This document shows, piece after piece, positions 46,798 to 56,771 of a stretch of DNA of 64,000 bases. The stretch is from NCBI RefSeq assembly GCF_016743815.1, contig NZ_CP061035.1, positions 808,501-872,500 of the forward strand. The letters run 5' to 3'. The stretch comes from Sphingomonas aliaeris (GTDB lineage: Bacteria; Pseudomonadota; Alphaproteobacteria; Sphingomonadales; Sphingomonadaceae). Below the pieces are notes generated by a model that was given only the letters and a program-made list of their open reading frames with translations, did no database searches and had not been told where the DNA came from. A program made the translations under genes and the position numbers. Position 1 is the stretch's first letter; each line of letters starts with the position of its first letter.

Positions 46798-49641
46798 ATG
46801 ATCCACGGCGCCCGCCCATTCATCGTCCGCGACATGCTGAAGTTCGGTTGCAGCGCAGGTGCGCTCACCGCCGCCATGCTCGTGTCCGCACCGGCCTTTG
46901 CTCAAACATCGACCGCCGGCACGCCCGCCACATCGTCCAGCACGGATGCGCAGACCACCGCCAACCCGGCGGTGCCCAGCGACGCCCCGCAGCAGAAGGA
47001 CGCGACGACGGAGCAGTCGACCGACGGCGACATCGTGGTCACCGGTTTCCGCAGCTCGCTGGAAAATGCCGTCGCTGAGAAGAAGAACCGCGACCAGGTC
47101 GTCGAATCGATCTCGTCAGAGGATATCGGCCGCTTGCCCGATGCGTCGATCGCGGAGTCGATCGCCCGCCTGCCGGGCCTGGCCGGGCAACGCGTTTCGG
47201 GCCGCGCGCAGACGATCTCGATCCGCGGGTTCGGACCCGATTTCTCGACGACGCTGCTGAACGGTCGCGAGCAGACCTCGACCAACGACAACCGCCAGGT
47301 CGAGTTCGACCAATACCCGTCCGAGGTCGTCAGCCAGGTGCTGGTCTACAAGACGCCGCAGGCCTCGTTGATCGGCCAGGGTCTGGTCGGCACGGTCGAT
47401 CTGCGGACCATCCGCCCGCTCGACTTCGGCAAGCGCGTCATCTCGGTCGGCGGCCGCGGCACCTACACCGACATCGACAAGTTCAACCCCGATTCCAAGC
47501 GTTACGGATACCGGGTCAACGCAAACTACGTCGACCAGTTCGCCGGCGATACGATCGGCGTGTCGCTGGCCGGCAGCTACATCGACGAGCCGTATCAGTT
47601 CCGCGAATATCGGTCGGGCGGGTACAGCGATGGCGGGCCCGGCGGCGCGGCGCTGGTGGGCTTTCCCACTGCGCGCGGCACCTCCACCCGGCTGAAGCGG
47701 TTCGGCGGGGCCGGTACGATCCAGTTCAAGCCGGTGCCCGAATTCACCAGCACGCTCGACGCATTCTATTCGAACTTCGAGGATAGCCAGAGCCGCCGTG
47801 GCGTCGAGCTTCCGCTGGGCTTTGCGGTCGGTGATTTCTTCGGCACCAGCTTCAACAGCGCGGGTGCGACCGTCACCGACGGCGTGGTCACATCGGGCAG
47901 TTTCAACAACGTTCAGGCGCTGGTCCGCAACGATGCGCAGCGCAACACCGCCGATCTCTATTCGGTCGGCTGGAACAATGCCTATAAGGGCGCCGACGGC
48001 TGGAACGCGCAGCTGGACCTCAGCTATTCGCGCACCAACCGGTCGGAATTCTCGTTCGAAAGCTACGCCGGCACCGGTCGCGGTCGTACGCGTGGCGCGA
48101 CCGAGACTATCGGCTTCGTCACCACCAACACGGGTTCGGTGTTCACGCCGCAGTTCGATTACACCAACCCGGCGCTGTTCCTGCTGACCGATCCTGCCGG
48201 ATACGGCGGCGACAATGTCGTGCAGGCGGGATATTTCAACGATCGCCGACTGACCGACGAGATCTACCAAGGTCGCACCGAGATCGAAAAGGTCATCGAG
48301 GGATCGTTCCTGTCGAGCGTGCGGTTCGGCATGAACTATACCCGCCGCGTAAAGACGCTGACCCCGGACGAGGCGTTCGTGACGCTGCCGGGCGGTGCGC
48401 AGGAAGCGCAGATTCCGTCGCAGTTCCTGCTCGGCACGTTCGACATCGGATACGCCTTCAACGGCGTGGGCCGTGCGCTCGCCTATGATCCCTTCGCGCT
48501 GCTCGACGCCGGCGTGCTGGCGCTGCTCCCGCGCACCGGTGCGCAGGACATCCTGGCCAAGGCGTTCAGCGTCAAGGAAGACGTGATCACCAGTTACCTG
48601 CAGGGTAATATCCGCCAGGCGATCGGCGCATCGGAACTGACCGGAAACTTCGGCGTGCAGTTCGTTGTGACCGAGCAGAAATCCACCGGGCTGGTGTTCG
48701 GGCCGGACGGCAACAACCTGACGCGGACGCAGGGCGACGATTACGTCGACGCGCTGCCGAGCCTCAACCTGTCGCTGCGCCTGCCGAGCGATTTCGTTTT
48801 CCGCGTCGGGGCAGCCCGCGAGATCGCGCGACCGCGGCTCGACGATCTGCGCGTCGCGCTCAGCTACGGTGTCGATACCGGCAACCAGGTGAATGGCGTG
48901 AACGTGCCGATCATCCGCGGCAGCGCCGGCAACGCCAACCTCAGGCCGTATCGCGCCACCGCGTTCGACGCGACGATCGAAAAGTATTTCGGTGAGTCCG
49001 GCTACATCGCGATCCAGGGTTTCTACAAGGACCTGACCAGCTTCATCTATCGCAACCAGGAGGTCGCGTTCGATTTCGGGAACCTTCCCCCGCCGATCAA
49101 CGCCAACCTGCTGACGACGTCGGTGGGCACACTCAACCAGCCGATCAACATCGGTGGCGGCAAGCTGTACGGCGTCGAAGTCGCCGGCACGGTGCCGTTC
49201 GGCAAGATCGTCCCTGCACTCGACGGCTTCGGTTTCACCGGCGGTGCGTCGTACACCCGGACGAGCATCCGCCCGAACCCGGATGCGCCGGCGACCGACA
49301 TCCCCGGCTATTCGCGCTGGGTGGCGAATGGCACTGTGTTCTTCGAGAAGTACGGGATCAACCTGCGCGGTTCGGCCCGGTACCGCTCGACCTTCCTCGG
49401 CGAACTGGTCGGCTTCGGTGCCAGCCGCGATTTCCGGCGGGCACGCGACGAACTGATCATCGACGGGCAGATCGGCTATGACTTCACGGCCGGGGCGCTG
49501 AAGGGGGTATCGGTCTATATCCAGGGCCAGAACCTGACCGACGAGCCGTTCGTGACCGAGGAGCCGCAGAGCTCGCTGCGCGTCAACGAGTTCCAGCGCT
49601 ATGGCCGACGGTATCTCGCCGGCGCGACGCTGAAATTCTGA
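46798..49641 (+). CDS. TonB-dependent receptor (glucan/maltodextrin uptake)
   Basis: A 947-residue outer-membrane transporter. A signal peptide is followed by a Ser/Thr-rich stretch and the plug domain (DIVVTGFRSSLENAV, QVVESISSEDIGRLPDASIAESIARLPGLAGQR, ISIRGFGPDFSTTLLNGREQ, SLIGQGLVGTVDLRTIRPLDF), typical of the large Xanthomonas/Caulobacter-type receptors for carbohydrates. The barrel ends in YGRRYLAGATLKF with C-terminal Phe. ATG 46798 follows AGGGGAGG. It is first in the rightward operon with two GH13 genes and a GH97 gene, pointing to uptake of alpha-linked oligosaccharides. Confidence 0.92.
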   Translation: MIHGARPFIVRDMLKFGCSAGALTAAMLVSAPAFAQTSTAGTPATSSSTDAQTTANPAVPSDAPQQKDATTEQSTDGDIVVTGFRSSLENAVAEKKNRDQVVESISSEDIGRLPDASIAESIARLPGLAGQRVSGRAQTISIRGFGPDFSTTLLNGREQTSTNDNRQVEFDQYPSEVVSQVLVYKTPQASLIGQGLVGTVDLRTIRPLDFGKRVISVGGRGTYTDIDKFNPDSKRYGYRVNANYVDQFAGDTIGVSLAGSYIDEPYQFREYRSGGYSDGGPGGAALVGFPTARGTSTRLKRFGGAGTIQFKPVPEFTSTLDAFYSNFEDSQSRRGVELPLGFAVGDFFGTSFNSAGATVTDGVVTSGSFNNVQALVRNDAQRNTADLYSVGWNNAYKGADGWNAQLDLSYSRTNRSEFSFESYAGTGRGRTRGATETIGFVTTNTGSVFTPQFDYTNPALFLLTDPAGYGGDNVVQAGYFNDRRLTDEIYQGRTEIEKVIEGSFLSSVRFGMNYTRRVKTLTPDEAFVTLPGGAQEAQIPSQFLLGTFDIGYAFNGVGRALAYDPFALLDAGVLALLPRTGAQDILAKAFSVKEDVITSYLQGNIRQAIGASELTGNFGVQFVVTEQKSTGLVFGPDGNNLTRTQGDDYVDALPSLNLSLRLPSDFVFRVGAAREIARPRLDDLRVALSYGVDTGNQVNGVNVPIIRGSAGNANLRPYRATAFDATIEKYFGESGYIAIQGFYKDLTSFIYRNQEVAFDFGNLPPPINANLLTTSVGTLNQPINIGGGKLYGVEVAGTVPFGKIVPALDGFGFTGGASYTRTSIRPNPDAPATDIPGYSRWVANGTVFFEKYGINLRGSARYRSTFLGELVGFGASRDFRRARDELIIDGQIGYDFTAGALKGVSVYIQGQNLTDEPFVTEEPQSSLRVNEFQRYGRRYLAGATLKF

Positions 49642-49680
49642 TGAGTTCGCGCTCCGCTTCGTGGGGCGCACCCTTCCCAA

Positions 49681-49708
49681 TGCCTGTCGTGTCACCGCAC
49701 GACAGGCA
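49681..49708 (+). other. Strong hairpin between receptor and amylase genes
   Basis: TGCCTGTCGTG and CACGACAGGCA form a perfect 11-bp stem around TCACCG, 39 bases after the receptor stop and 18 bases before the amylase ATG. No T-run follows. It is more likely an mRNA-stabilising or partial-attenuation structure than a terminator, setting a ratio between receptor and enzymes. Confidence 0.6.
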
Positions 49709-49726
49709 AACCCGCCAGGATCGCCG

Positions 49727-51520
49727 ATGAAGGCCTGTCTTCTCGCCGCCGCACTGATTGCCGCCCCTGCCGGCGCCGCGGCGCAGGCGACCGAGTATCG
49801 CGACCGTTCGCCCGAGGAAGAGGTGATCTACTTCGTTCTGCCCGACCGGTTCGAGAACGGCGATACGGCGAACGATCGCGGTGGTCTGAAGGGCGACTAT
49901 CTGCGCTCCGGATACGACCCCGCGCGAAAGGGCTTCTATCATGGCGGCGACCTGAAAGGGCTGACTCGTCGGCTCGACTATATCCAGGGTCTCGGCGCGA
50001 CCGCGATCTGGCTCGGGCCGATTTTCAAGAACAAGGCGGTGCAGGGCCGACCGGGCCAGGAATCGGCGGGGTATCACGGATACTGGATCACCGACTTCAC
50101 CGCAGTCGATCCGCATCTGGGGACGGAGGCCGACATGCGCGCCTTCGTCGATGCAGCACATGCGCGCGGCATGAAAGTCTACATGGACATCATCGTCAAC
50201 CACACCGCGGACGTGATCCGGATGCGCGAATGTGCGGGCACATCCGAGTGCGTATATCGCAGCCGCGGCGCCTATCCGTATCAGCGTCGGGGCGCGACCG
50301 CGATCAATGCGGGCTTTGCCGGCGACGGCGTCCAGACGACCGAGAATTTCGCGCGGCTGACCGATCCCGCCTATGCCTACACGCCCTATGTCGCGCCGAC
50401 CGAGCGTGATGTGAAAGTCCCGACATGGCTGAACGATCCCAAACTCTATCATAATCGCGGCAACTCGACGTTCTCCGGCGAGAGTTCGACGATGGGCGAT
50501 TTCGCCGGGCTGGACGACCTGATGACCGAGAATCCGCGGGTCCTGCGCGGGATGATCGACATCTTTGGCGACTGGATCGACCGGTTCGGCATCGATGGTT
50601 TCCGCATCGACACAGCGCAGCACGTCAATCCCGAATTCTGGCACGCGTTCGTGCCCGCGATGCAGTGGCGCGCGAAGCAGCGTGGCATCCCCAATTTCCA
50701 TATCTTCGGCGAAGTGATGACCGGCGATATCGATCCCGGCCGCCTCGCTTCGCACACCCGCGTCGACGGGCTGCCGAGCGTCCTCGACTTCGCATTCCAG
50801 GCGGCGGTCGGCGGCATGGTGGCGGAAAGCAAGCCGACGAGCGACGCGTTCCGCCTGTTCCGCGGCGATGCACTGTACGAGGGCGGCGCGGCCATGGCGC
50901 GGCAACTGCCGACGTTCCTGGGCAATCATGATGTCGGGCGGATCGGCTGGTTCATCCGCCGCGCCAACCCGCAGGCGCTGGACGGGGAACTGCTCGCGCG
51001 CGACGTGTTGGCGCACGCGATGCTGCTGACGCTGCGTGGTGTGCCGACCATATATTCGGGCGACGAGCAAGGGTTCACCGGTGACGGCAACGACCAGGAC
51101 GCGCGTGAGGATCTGTTTGCGAGCAAGGTGGCATCGTACAACGACAACGTGCTGATCGGAACGACAAAGACGACCGCCACCGCCAGCTTCGACACCGCGC
51201 ACCCGGTGTATCGCGAGATCGCGAAGCTCGCCCGCATCCGCACGACGACACCGGCGCTGACTCGTGGTCGCCAGCAGCTGCGCGCCTGGGGAGATGCGCC
51301 GGGGCTGCTCGCAGTCTCCCGCTTCGATCCGACGACCGGGCGCGAGGTCCTGCTGGTGTTCAACACCTCGGCGCAAGCGATCGATGTGCCCGTCGAAGTT
51401 GATGTCCGCTCGACGAACTTCATCGCGCTGGCGAATACTTGTGCGCCGCAGGCAAACGCGCCCGGATCGGTCCGCGTGACATTGCCGCGGTTCGGCTATG
51501 CGGTCTGCGCGGCGCAATGA
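49727..51520 (+). CDS. Alpha-amylase family glycoside hydrolase (GH13), secreted
   Basis: A 597-residue GH13 enzyme with a signal peptide (MKACLLAAALIAAPAGAAAQ), so periplasmic or outer-membrane side. VIYFVLPDRFENGD starts the barrel. The four conserved regions are DIIVNHTA, GFRIDTAQH (nucleophile Asp295), FGEVM (acid/base Glu329) and LGNHDVGR (Asp402). YHGGDLKGLTRRLDYIQGLGATAIWLGPI resembles maltodextrin-acting members. The C-terminal beta domain includes LLVFNTSAQAIDVPV. Its TGA overlaps the next gene's ATG. Confidence 0.92.
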   Translation: MKACLLAAALIAAPAGAAAQATEYRDRSPEEEVIYFVLPDRFENGDTANDRGGLKGDYLRSGYDPARKGFYHGGDLKGLTRRLDYIQGLGATAIWLGPIFKNKAVQGRPGQESAGYHGYWITDFTAVDPHLGTEADMRAFVDAAHARGMKVYMDIIVNHTADVIRMRECAGTSECVYRSRGAYPYQRRGATAINAGFAGDGVQTTENFARLTDPAYAYTPYVAPTERDVKVPTWLNDPKLYHNRGNSTFSGESSTMGDFAGLDDLMTENPRVLRGMIDIFGDWIDRFGIDGFRIDTAQHVNPEFWHAFVPAMQWRAKQRGIPNFHIFGEVMTGDIDPGRLASHTRVDGLPSVLDFAFQAAVGGMVAESKPTSDAFRLFRGDALYEGGAAMARQLPTFLGNHDVGRIGWFIRRANPQALDGELLARDVLAHAMLLTLRGVPTIYSGDEQGFTGDGNDQDAREDLFASKVASYNDNVLIGTTKTTATASFDTAHPVYREIAKLARIRTTTPALTRGRQQLRAWGDAPGLLAVSRFDPTTGREVLLVFNTSAQAIDVPVEVDVRSTNFIALANTCAPQANAPGSVRVTLPRFGYAVCAAQ

Positions 51521-53125
51521 GCGCGGCCGATGCGAGCCGGCCCTGGTGGAAGGGTGCGGTCACCTATCAGATCTATCCGCGCAGTTTTCTCGATTCTGAA
51601 CGGTGACGGCGTCGGCGACCTGCCCGGTATCACGCAGCGGCTGGACTATGTCGCGTCGCTCGGCGTCGATGCGATCTGGCTGTCGCCTTTCTTTACGTCG
51701 CCGATGAAGGATTTCGGGTACGACGTCGCGGATTATCGCGGCGTCGACCCGGTGTTCGGGACGCTCGCCGACTTCGACGCGCTGATCGCCCGCGCGCATG
51801 AGCTGGGGCTGCGGGTGATCATCGACCAGGTGTACAGCCACACGTCGGACGAGCATGCGTGGTTCCGCGAAAGCCGATCGAGCCGCACCAACGCCCGTGC
51901 GGACTGGTACGTCTGGGCCGATCCCAGAGCCGACGGCACCCCGCCGAACAACTGGCAGTCGGTGTTCGGCGGCCCCGCCTGGACCTGGGACGCGCGGCGT
52001 GGGCAATATTATCTGCACAACTTCCTTAGCAGCCAGCCGCAGCTTCACGTCCATGATGCAGCGGTGCAGGCCGAACTGATCGATACCGCGCGGTTCTGGC
52101 TCGATCGCGGGGTTGATGGCTTTCGCCTGGATGCGATCAATTTCGCGATGCATGACCCAGGGCTGCACGACAATCCGTCCGCGCCCGCCAGCAACGCGCC
52201 GCGCTCGCGCCCGTTCGACTTTCAGATCAAGCGCTACAACCAGAGCCATCACGACATTCCGCTGTTCCTGGAACGGTTGCGTGGGCTGCTCGACGGCTAT
52301 GGCGGTCGCTTCACCGTGGCGGAGGTCGGCGGCGACGACGCACTCCGCGAGATGAAGACGTTCACGCATGCCGGTCGGCGGCTCGACAGCGCCTATGGCT
52401 TCGACTTCCTCTACGCGTCCGTGCTGACGCCCGCGCTGGTCGCCGACGCGGTCGCGGCGTGGCCCGCAGACGAGGATAGCGGCTGGCCGAGCTGGGCATT
52501 CGAGAATCATGACGCGCCACGCGCGGTGTCGCGCTGGGCCGATCCTGCGCATGCCGATGCATTCGCGCGCGCGAAGATGCTGTTGCTGATGTGCCTGCGT
52601 GGCAGTGTCTTCCTATATTACGGGGAGGAGCTCGGCCTGACGCAGGTCGCGGTGCCGTTCGATCGGCTGCGGGATCCCGAGGCGATCGCCAACTGGCCGA
52701 TGACGTTGTCGCGCGATGGCGCGCGGACGCCGATGCCGTGGGTCGCAGATGCACCACATCGCGGCTTTTCGGATGCCAAACCTTGGCTGCCGGTCGGGCC
52801 TGATCACGGCACATTAGCGATCGACCGGCAGGAAGCAGATGCGGACTCGCTGCTACATCTGACCCGACGTCTCATCGCAGTGCGCAACAAGCATCCGGCG
52901 CTGCGCTGGGGCGATTTCTCCGTCGTCCATGCCAGCGACGCGCTGCTCGTCTTCGAACGAAGGACCGCGGAACAGACCATGGTGTGCGCATTCAACCTGT
53001 CCGCCGAACCGGCCTGGTGGTCGCCCGAGCGTCCGGACGACGTGCGCATGGTCGAAGCCGTCAACGACACCGCCGACTGGCAATTTCCACCTTATGGCGC
53101 GTTGGTCGCCGAAAGGATCGCATGA
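51517..53125 (+). CDS. Alpha-glucosidase (GH13, oligo-1,6-glucosidase type), single-base frameshift near start
   Basis: Starts at ATG 51517 inside the amylase stop and reads MSAADASRPWWKGAVTYQIYPRSFLDS, the standard GH13_23 opening. One extra base then shifts it. The continuation NGDGVGDLPGITQRLDYVASLGVDAIWLSPFF is in the next frame. Dropping the T at 51597 (GATTCTGAAC to GATTCGAAC) restores FLDSNGDGVGD. Catalytic motifs are GVDGFRLDAINF, FTVAEVGGDD and FENHDAPR. No signal peptide is seen, so it is probably cytoplasmic, acting on maltose or isomaltose delivered by the MFS carrier. Its TGA overlaps the GH97 ATG. Confidence 0.9.
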
Positions 53126-55167
53126 TGAAACTGCTCGCTCTCGGGATCGCCGCGCTGCTCCCTACCGCTGCCGTCGCCCAGACTCCGCCGGCGCCCGATG
53201 CGACCGTCACGTCGCCCGACGGTTCGATCGCGGTGGCGGTCACCACCGATGGCGACGGGCGCGCGCTTTACGCGGTCACGCGCCGCGGCAAGCCGATCGT
53301 GTCGCCGTCGCGGCTCGGCTTCCTGTTCACCGATGCGCGCAAGATCGAGCGCAATCTGAAGATCGCCGCCGTCACGCGCGCCACCAGGGACGAGACGTGG
53401 GAACAGCCGTGGGGCGAATGGCGCAGCATCCGCAATCACCACAACGAACTCCGCGTCCGCCTGCAGGAAACCACCGCGCTGGCCCGCGTGATGGAGGTGG
53501 TGTTCCGCGTCCAGGATGACGGCGTCGGCTTCCGCTACGAATTCCCCGCCCAGCCCAGTCTGCCCAAGGCGAACATCGCCGAGGAACTGACCGAGTTCAA
53601 CTTCGCGCAAGCCGGCACCGCCTGGTGGAAGCCGGCGTTCCTTTGGAACCGCGAGGAGTATCTCTACAACCGCACGCCTCTCGCCGCAGTCGGCACCGCC
53701 GCGACGCCGATGACGGTCAAGTTCGACGACGGCACGCATGTCGCGCTGCACGAGGCTGCGCTGGTCGATTACGCGTCGATGGCGCTGCTGCGGAACGAAC
53801 AGGCCAATGGCTTCAAGGCGCAACTGACGCCAGGATCGAACGGTCCCAAGGTCACCAAGACGGGCGCCTTCACCACGCCGTGGCGGACGCTGATCGTCGC
53901 CGACGATGCGCCCGGCCTGTATCACAGCCATTTGATGCTCAACCTCAACGAGCCCAACAAGCTGGGCGACGTCAGCTGGGTCAAGCCCGGCAAGTTCGTC
54001 GGCGTGTGGTGGAACATGATCAAGGGGACATGGAGCTGGGCGCGCGGGCCGAAGCACGGTGCGACCAACGCGCACGTCCGCCAGTATATCGATTTCGCCG
54101 CGCGCAATCGCATCCCGGGCGTGCTGGTCGAGGGTTGGAACGTCGGTTGGGACGGCGACTGGTTCGGCAACGGCAACAACATGAACTTCTCGCAGCCGAC
54201 CGAGGATTTCGATGCCGATGCACTGACCGCCTATGCCAAGCGCAAGGGCGTCTCGCTGATCGGGCATCACGAAACCGGTGGCGCGGTCAGCCATTATGAG
54301 GATCAGTTCGACGCCGCCTTCCGCTTCGCCGCCGATCACGGCGAACGCGTGGTAAAGACCGGCTATGTGGCCGACGCCGGCCAGTTGGAGCGTCGCCTGC
54401 CCGACGGCACGATCGTCCGCGAATGGCATGAGGGCCAGTGGATGGCGAACCATCACATCCGCGTCCTGGAAGCCGCCGCGAAGTACAAGGTGTCGATCGA
54501 CGCGCACGAGCCCATCAAGGATACCGGACTGCGGCGCACCTATCCCAACTGGATGGCGCGCGAGGGCTCGCGGGGGATGGAGTACAACGCCTGGGGGGGC
54601 AAAAATCCGCCCGAGCATGAGGTGAACCTGGTCTTCACGCGGATGCTGGAGGGGCCGATGGACTTCACGCCCGGTTTGCTGAGCCTGAAGGGACAGGACG
54701 ATAGCGACATATTGTCGACGATCGCCAAGCAGCTGGCGCTCTACGTCGTGCTCTATTCCCCGGTGCAGATGGCCGCCGACACGCCCGAGAGCTATGCGAA
54801 ATATCCCAAGGCGTTCCGGTTCATCCGCGACGTACCGGTCGACTGGCAGGATACGCGCGTATTGACCGGCGAAGTCGGGGATCATGTCGCGGTCGCCCGC
54901 AAGGACCGGACATCGGACGACTGGTTCCTGGGCGCACTGACCGACGAACAGGCGCGCACCGTGCCCGTGAAGCTCGATTTCCTCGACGCAGGTCGCACCT
55001 ACACCGCGACCATCTACCGCGACGGCGACAATGCTGACTATCGCACCAGCGCCCGCCACGCGATGGCGATCGAGAGGCGCACAATTCGCAAGGGCGATAT
55101 CCTGACCATCGCGATGGCGCCCGGCGGCGGCTATGCCATTCGTCTCGAGGCGGCGCGCCGACGATAG
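53122..55167 (+). CDS. GH97 family alpha-glycosidase (SusB-like)
   Basis: A 681-residue GH97 enzyme with signal peptide (LALGIAALLPTAAVAQ). The N-terminal beta-sandwich (VTSPDGSIAVAVTTDGDGRALYAVTRRGKPIV) precedes the barrel: VGVWWNMIKGTWSWARGPKHGATN, VLVEGWNVGWDGDW, IGHHETGGAVSHYEDQ, VSIDAHEPIKDTGLRRTYPN and MEYNAWGG. Glu residues in HETGG, DAHEP and MEYNAW match the pattern of inverting alpha-glucosidases such as Bacteroides SusB rather than retaining alpha-galactosidases, which use Asp (family knowledge). It would release glucose in the periplasm. Confidence 0.92.
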   Translation: MMKLLALGIAALLPTAAVAQTPPAPDATVTSPDGSIAVAVTTDGDGRALYAVTRRGKPIVSPSRLGFLFTDARKIERNLKIAAVTRATRDETWEQPWGEWRSIRNHHNELRVRLQETTALARVMEVVFRVQDDGVGFRYEFPAQPSLPKANIAEELTEFNFAQAGTAWWKPAFLWNREEYLYNRTPLAAVGTAATPMTVKFDDGTHVALHEAALVDYASMALLRNEQANGFKAQLTPGSNGPKVTKTGAFTTPWRTLIVADDAPGLYHSHLMLNLNEPNKLGDVSWVKPGKFVGVWWNMIKGTWSWARGPKHGATNAHVRQYIDFAARNRIPGVLVEGWNVGWDGDWFGNGNNMNFSQPTEDFDADALTAYAKRKGVSLIGHHETGGAVSHYEDQFDAAFRFAADHGERVVKTGYVADAGQLERRLPDGTIVREWHEGQWMANHHIRVLEAAAKYKVSIDAHEPIKDTGLRRTYPNWMAREGSRGMEYNAWGGKNPPEHEVNLVFTRMLEGPMDFTPGLLSLKGQDDSDILSTIAKQLALYVVLYSPVQMAADTPESYAKYPKAFRFIRDVPVDWQDTRVLTGEVGDHVAVARKDRTSDDWFLGALTDEQARTVPVKLDFLDAGRTYTATIYRDGDNADYRTSARHAMAIERRTIRKGDILTIAMAPGGGYAIRLEAARRR

Positions 55168-55362
55168 CGGGTCGCGACGTTCGCCGACGCTTGGTCAGAT
55201 CAAATACACAGCCGGCACCGTTAGAATAGCCAGAATCTGGTTCGCTTGGATGGCATCCGGCATCAGCCTAGCTCCAGACCCAATGCGGCAGAGAGAACAT
55301 TGGGCAGGCCGTAGGTGAAACAGATCGACAAGGAGGCGAATTCATTTGCCGCGCATTAGGTT

Positions 55363-55378
55363 TGGCAACGCCTTGCCA
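55363..55378. promoter_or_regulatory. Candidate operator upstream of the second MFS gene
   Basis: TGGCAA-CGCC-TTGCCA is a perfect 6-base inverted repeat with a 4-base spacer, 74 bases ahead of the MFS ATG, in a 284-base gap with no other signal. It may be a site for the LacI-type regulator or another repressor. It does not obviously match the palindrome ahead of the receptor gene. Confidence 0.4.
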
Positions 55379-55451
55379 GTTACCGATCTGGCTACCTTTC
55401 AATCTGTAGGGCGCAACCTTAATATCCGCCCGAAGAGTGGGACATGATCCG

Positions 55452-56771
55452 ATGGCAATGACCCCGATCGACCCAGCCGCGGGCGCTGCCCGAGCGTATC
55501 CGGCTGATCCGGGTGACGGCGACGCCACCGCGCAGGGCGTCCATGCGCCCGACCTCCAGATCTTCGTCTTCGCGCTCTTTTTCATATTCGGGGGCATAAC
55601 CAGCCTAAACGACGTCATCATCCCGAAGCTGAAAGAGCTGTTCACGCTCAACTATACGCAGGCGATGCTGATCCAGTTCTGTTTCTTCACCGCCTATCTC
55701 GTCATCGGCATTCCGGGCGCGAAGCTCGTCAAGAAGATCGGCTATATGCGCGGCGCGGTCGCCGGACTGGTGATCATGATGATCGGCTGCCTGCTGTTCG
55801 TCCCCGCGTCGCAGAATGCGGTGTATGCCCTGTTCCTGCTGGCATTGTTCGTGCTGGCCAGCGGCGTCGTCATCGTCCAGGTCGTCGCTAATCCGCTGAT
55901 TTCGATGCTCGGCGCGCCGCGAACCGCACACAGCCGCCTGACGTTCGCCCAGGCGTTCAATTCCCTCGGCACGACGATTTTCCCGGTCCTCGGTGCGATC
56001 CTGATCCTGGGCAGTCTCGCCAGCGTCAGCGCCGATCAGCTCTCGGGGGCAGCGCTCGACGCCTATCGTACGGCGGAGAGCCAGGCGATCGTCCGCGGCT
56101 ATGTCGGCATTGCCGTCGCGCTGTTCGTCGTTGCGGGTGCGGTCTGGCTGTTCCGCAATCGGCTGCCGCAGGAGCGGCACGAGCCCAGTTCGGGGCTCGC
56201 CGGCCTCGACCTGCTCGGCCGCGGGCGTTTCGGCTGGGGTGCGCTGTGCATCTTCCTGTATGTCGGGGCCGAGGTTTCGATCGGCTCGCTCGTGGTGAGC
56301 TACGTGATGCAGTCCAGCGTCCTCGCGCTGCCCGAGCAGGCGGCCGGCAAGCTCATCGGTTTCTATTGGGGCGGCGCGATGGTCGGGCGCTTCGTCGGTT
56401 CGGTGCTGCTGCGCATCGTCAGCCCGGGCAAGCTGCTGGTCGCCGTCGCGTTCGGCGCGATCGCTTTGATCCTCCTGTCGACCAACACGACGGGCGCAGT
56501 GTCGGGCTATAGCCTACTCGCGATCGGGCTGATGAACTCGATCATGTTTCCGACGATCTTCAGTCTGGCGTCGGAAGGCTTGGGACGTCGCGCAGCGGAC
56601 GGATCGGGCATCATCAATGTCGCAATCTTCGGCGGCGCGGTCGTCCCACTCGCGACCGGAGCGCTGGCCGACATGAGCGGCAGCCTCGCCATCGCGCTGA
56701 CGCTTCCCGCCCTCTGCTATGCGGTCATACTATTCTATGGCGTTTACGCCCGTCGTCCGGTCAACGAATGA
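55452..56771 (+). CDS. MFS hexose transporter (FucP/GluP family)
   Basis: A 439-residue 12-helix carrier. FVFALFFIFGGITSLNDVIIPKLKELFTLNYTQAMLIQFCFFTAYLVIGIPGAKLVKKIGYMRG is the FucP/GluP opening, with the conserved Asn-Asp in helix 1. NPLISMLGAPRTAHSRLTFAQAFNSLGTTIFPVLGA, FLYVGAEVSIGSLVVSYVM and GLMNSIMFPTIFSLASEGLG follow. Such symporters move glucose, galactose or fucose with protons. After a GH97 gene it probably imports periplasmic glucose. The start could be ATG 55452 or 55458. Confidence 0.9.
   Translation: MAMTPIDPAAGAARAYPADPGDGDATAQGVHAPDLQIFVFALFFIFGGITSLNDVIIPKLKELFTLNYTQAMLIQFCFFTAYLVIGIPGAKLVKKIGYMRGAVAGLVIMMIGCLLFVPASQNAVYALFLLALFVLASGVVIVQVVANPLISMLGAPRTAHSRLTFAQAFNSLGTTIFPVLGAILILGSLASVSADQLSGAALDAYRTAESQAIVRGYVGIAVALFVVAGAVWLFRNRLPQERHEPSSGLAGLDLLGRGRFGWGALCIFLYVGAEVSIGSLVVSYVMQSSVLALPEQAAGKLIGFYWGGAMVGRFVGSVLLRIVSPGKLLVAVAFGAIALILLSTNTTGAVSGYSLLAIGLMNSIMFPTIFSLASEGLGRRAADGSGIINVAIFGGAVVPLATGALADMSGSLAIALTLPALCYAVILFYGVYARRPVNE

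Noticed and set aside
47116..49695. A leftward open frame of about 860 codons opposite the TonB-dependent receptor
   Set aside because: The receptor frame has plug and barrel motifs throughout. The antisense frame has none and no ribosome site.
53092..55059. A leftward open frame of about 655 codons opposite the GH97 gene
   Set aside because: Antisense shadow of a clear GH97 enzyme; no recognisable family.
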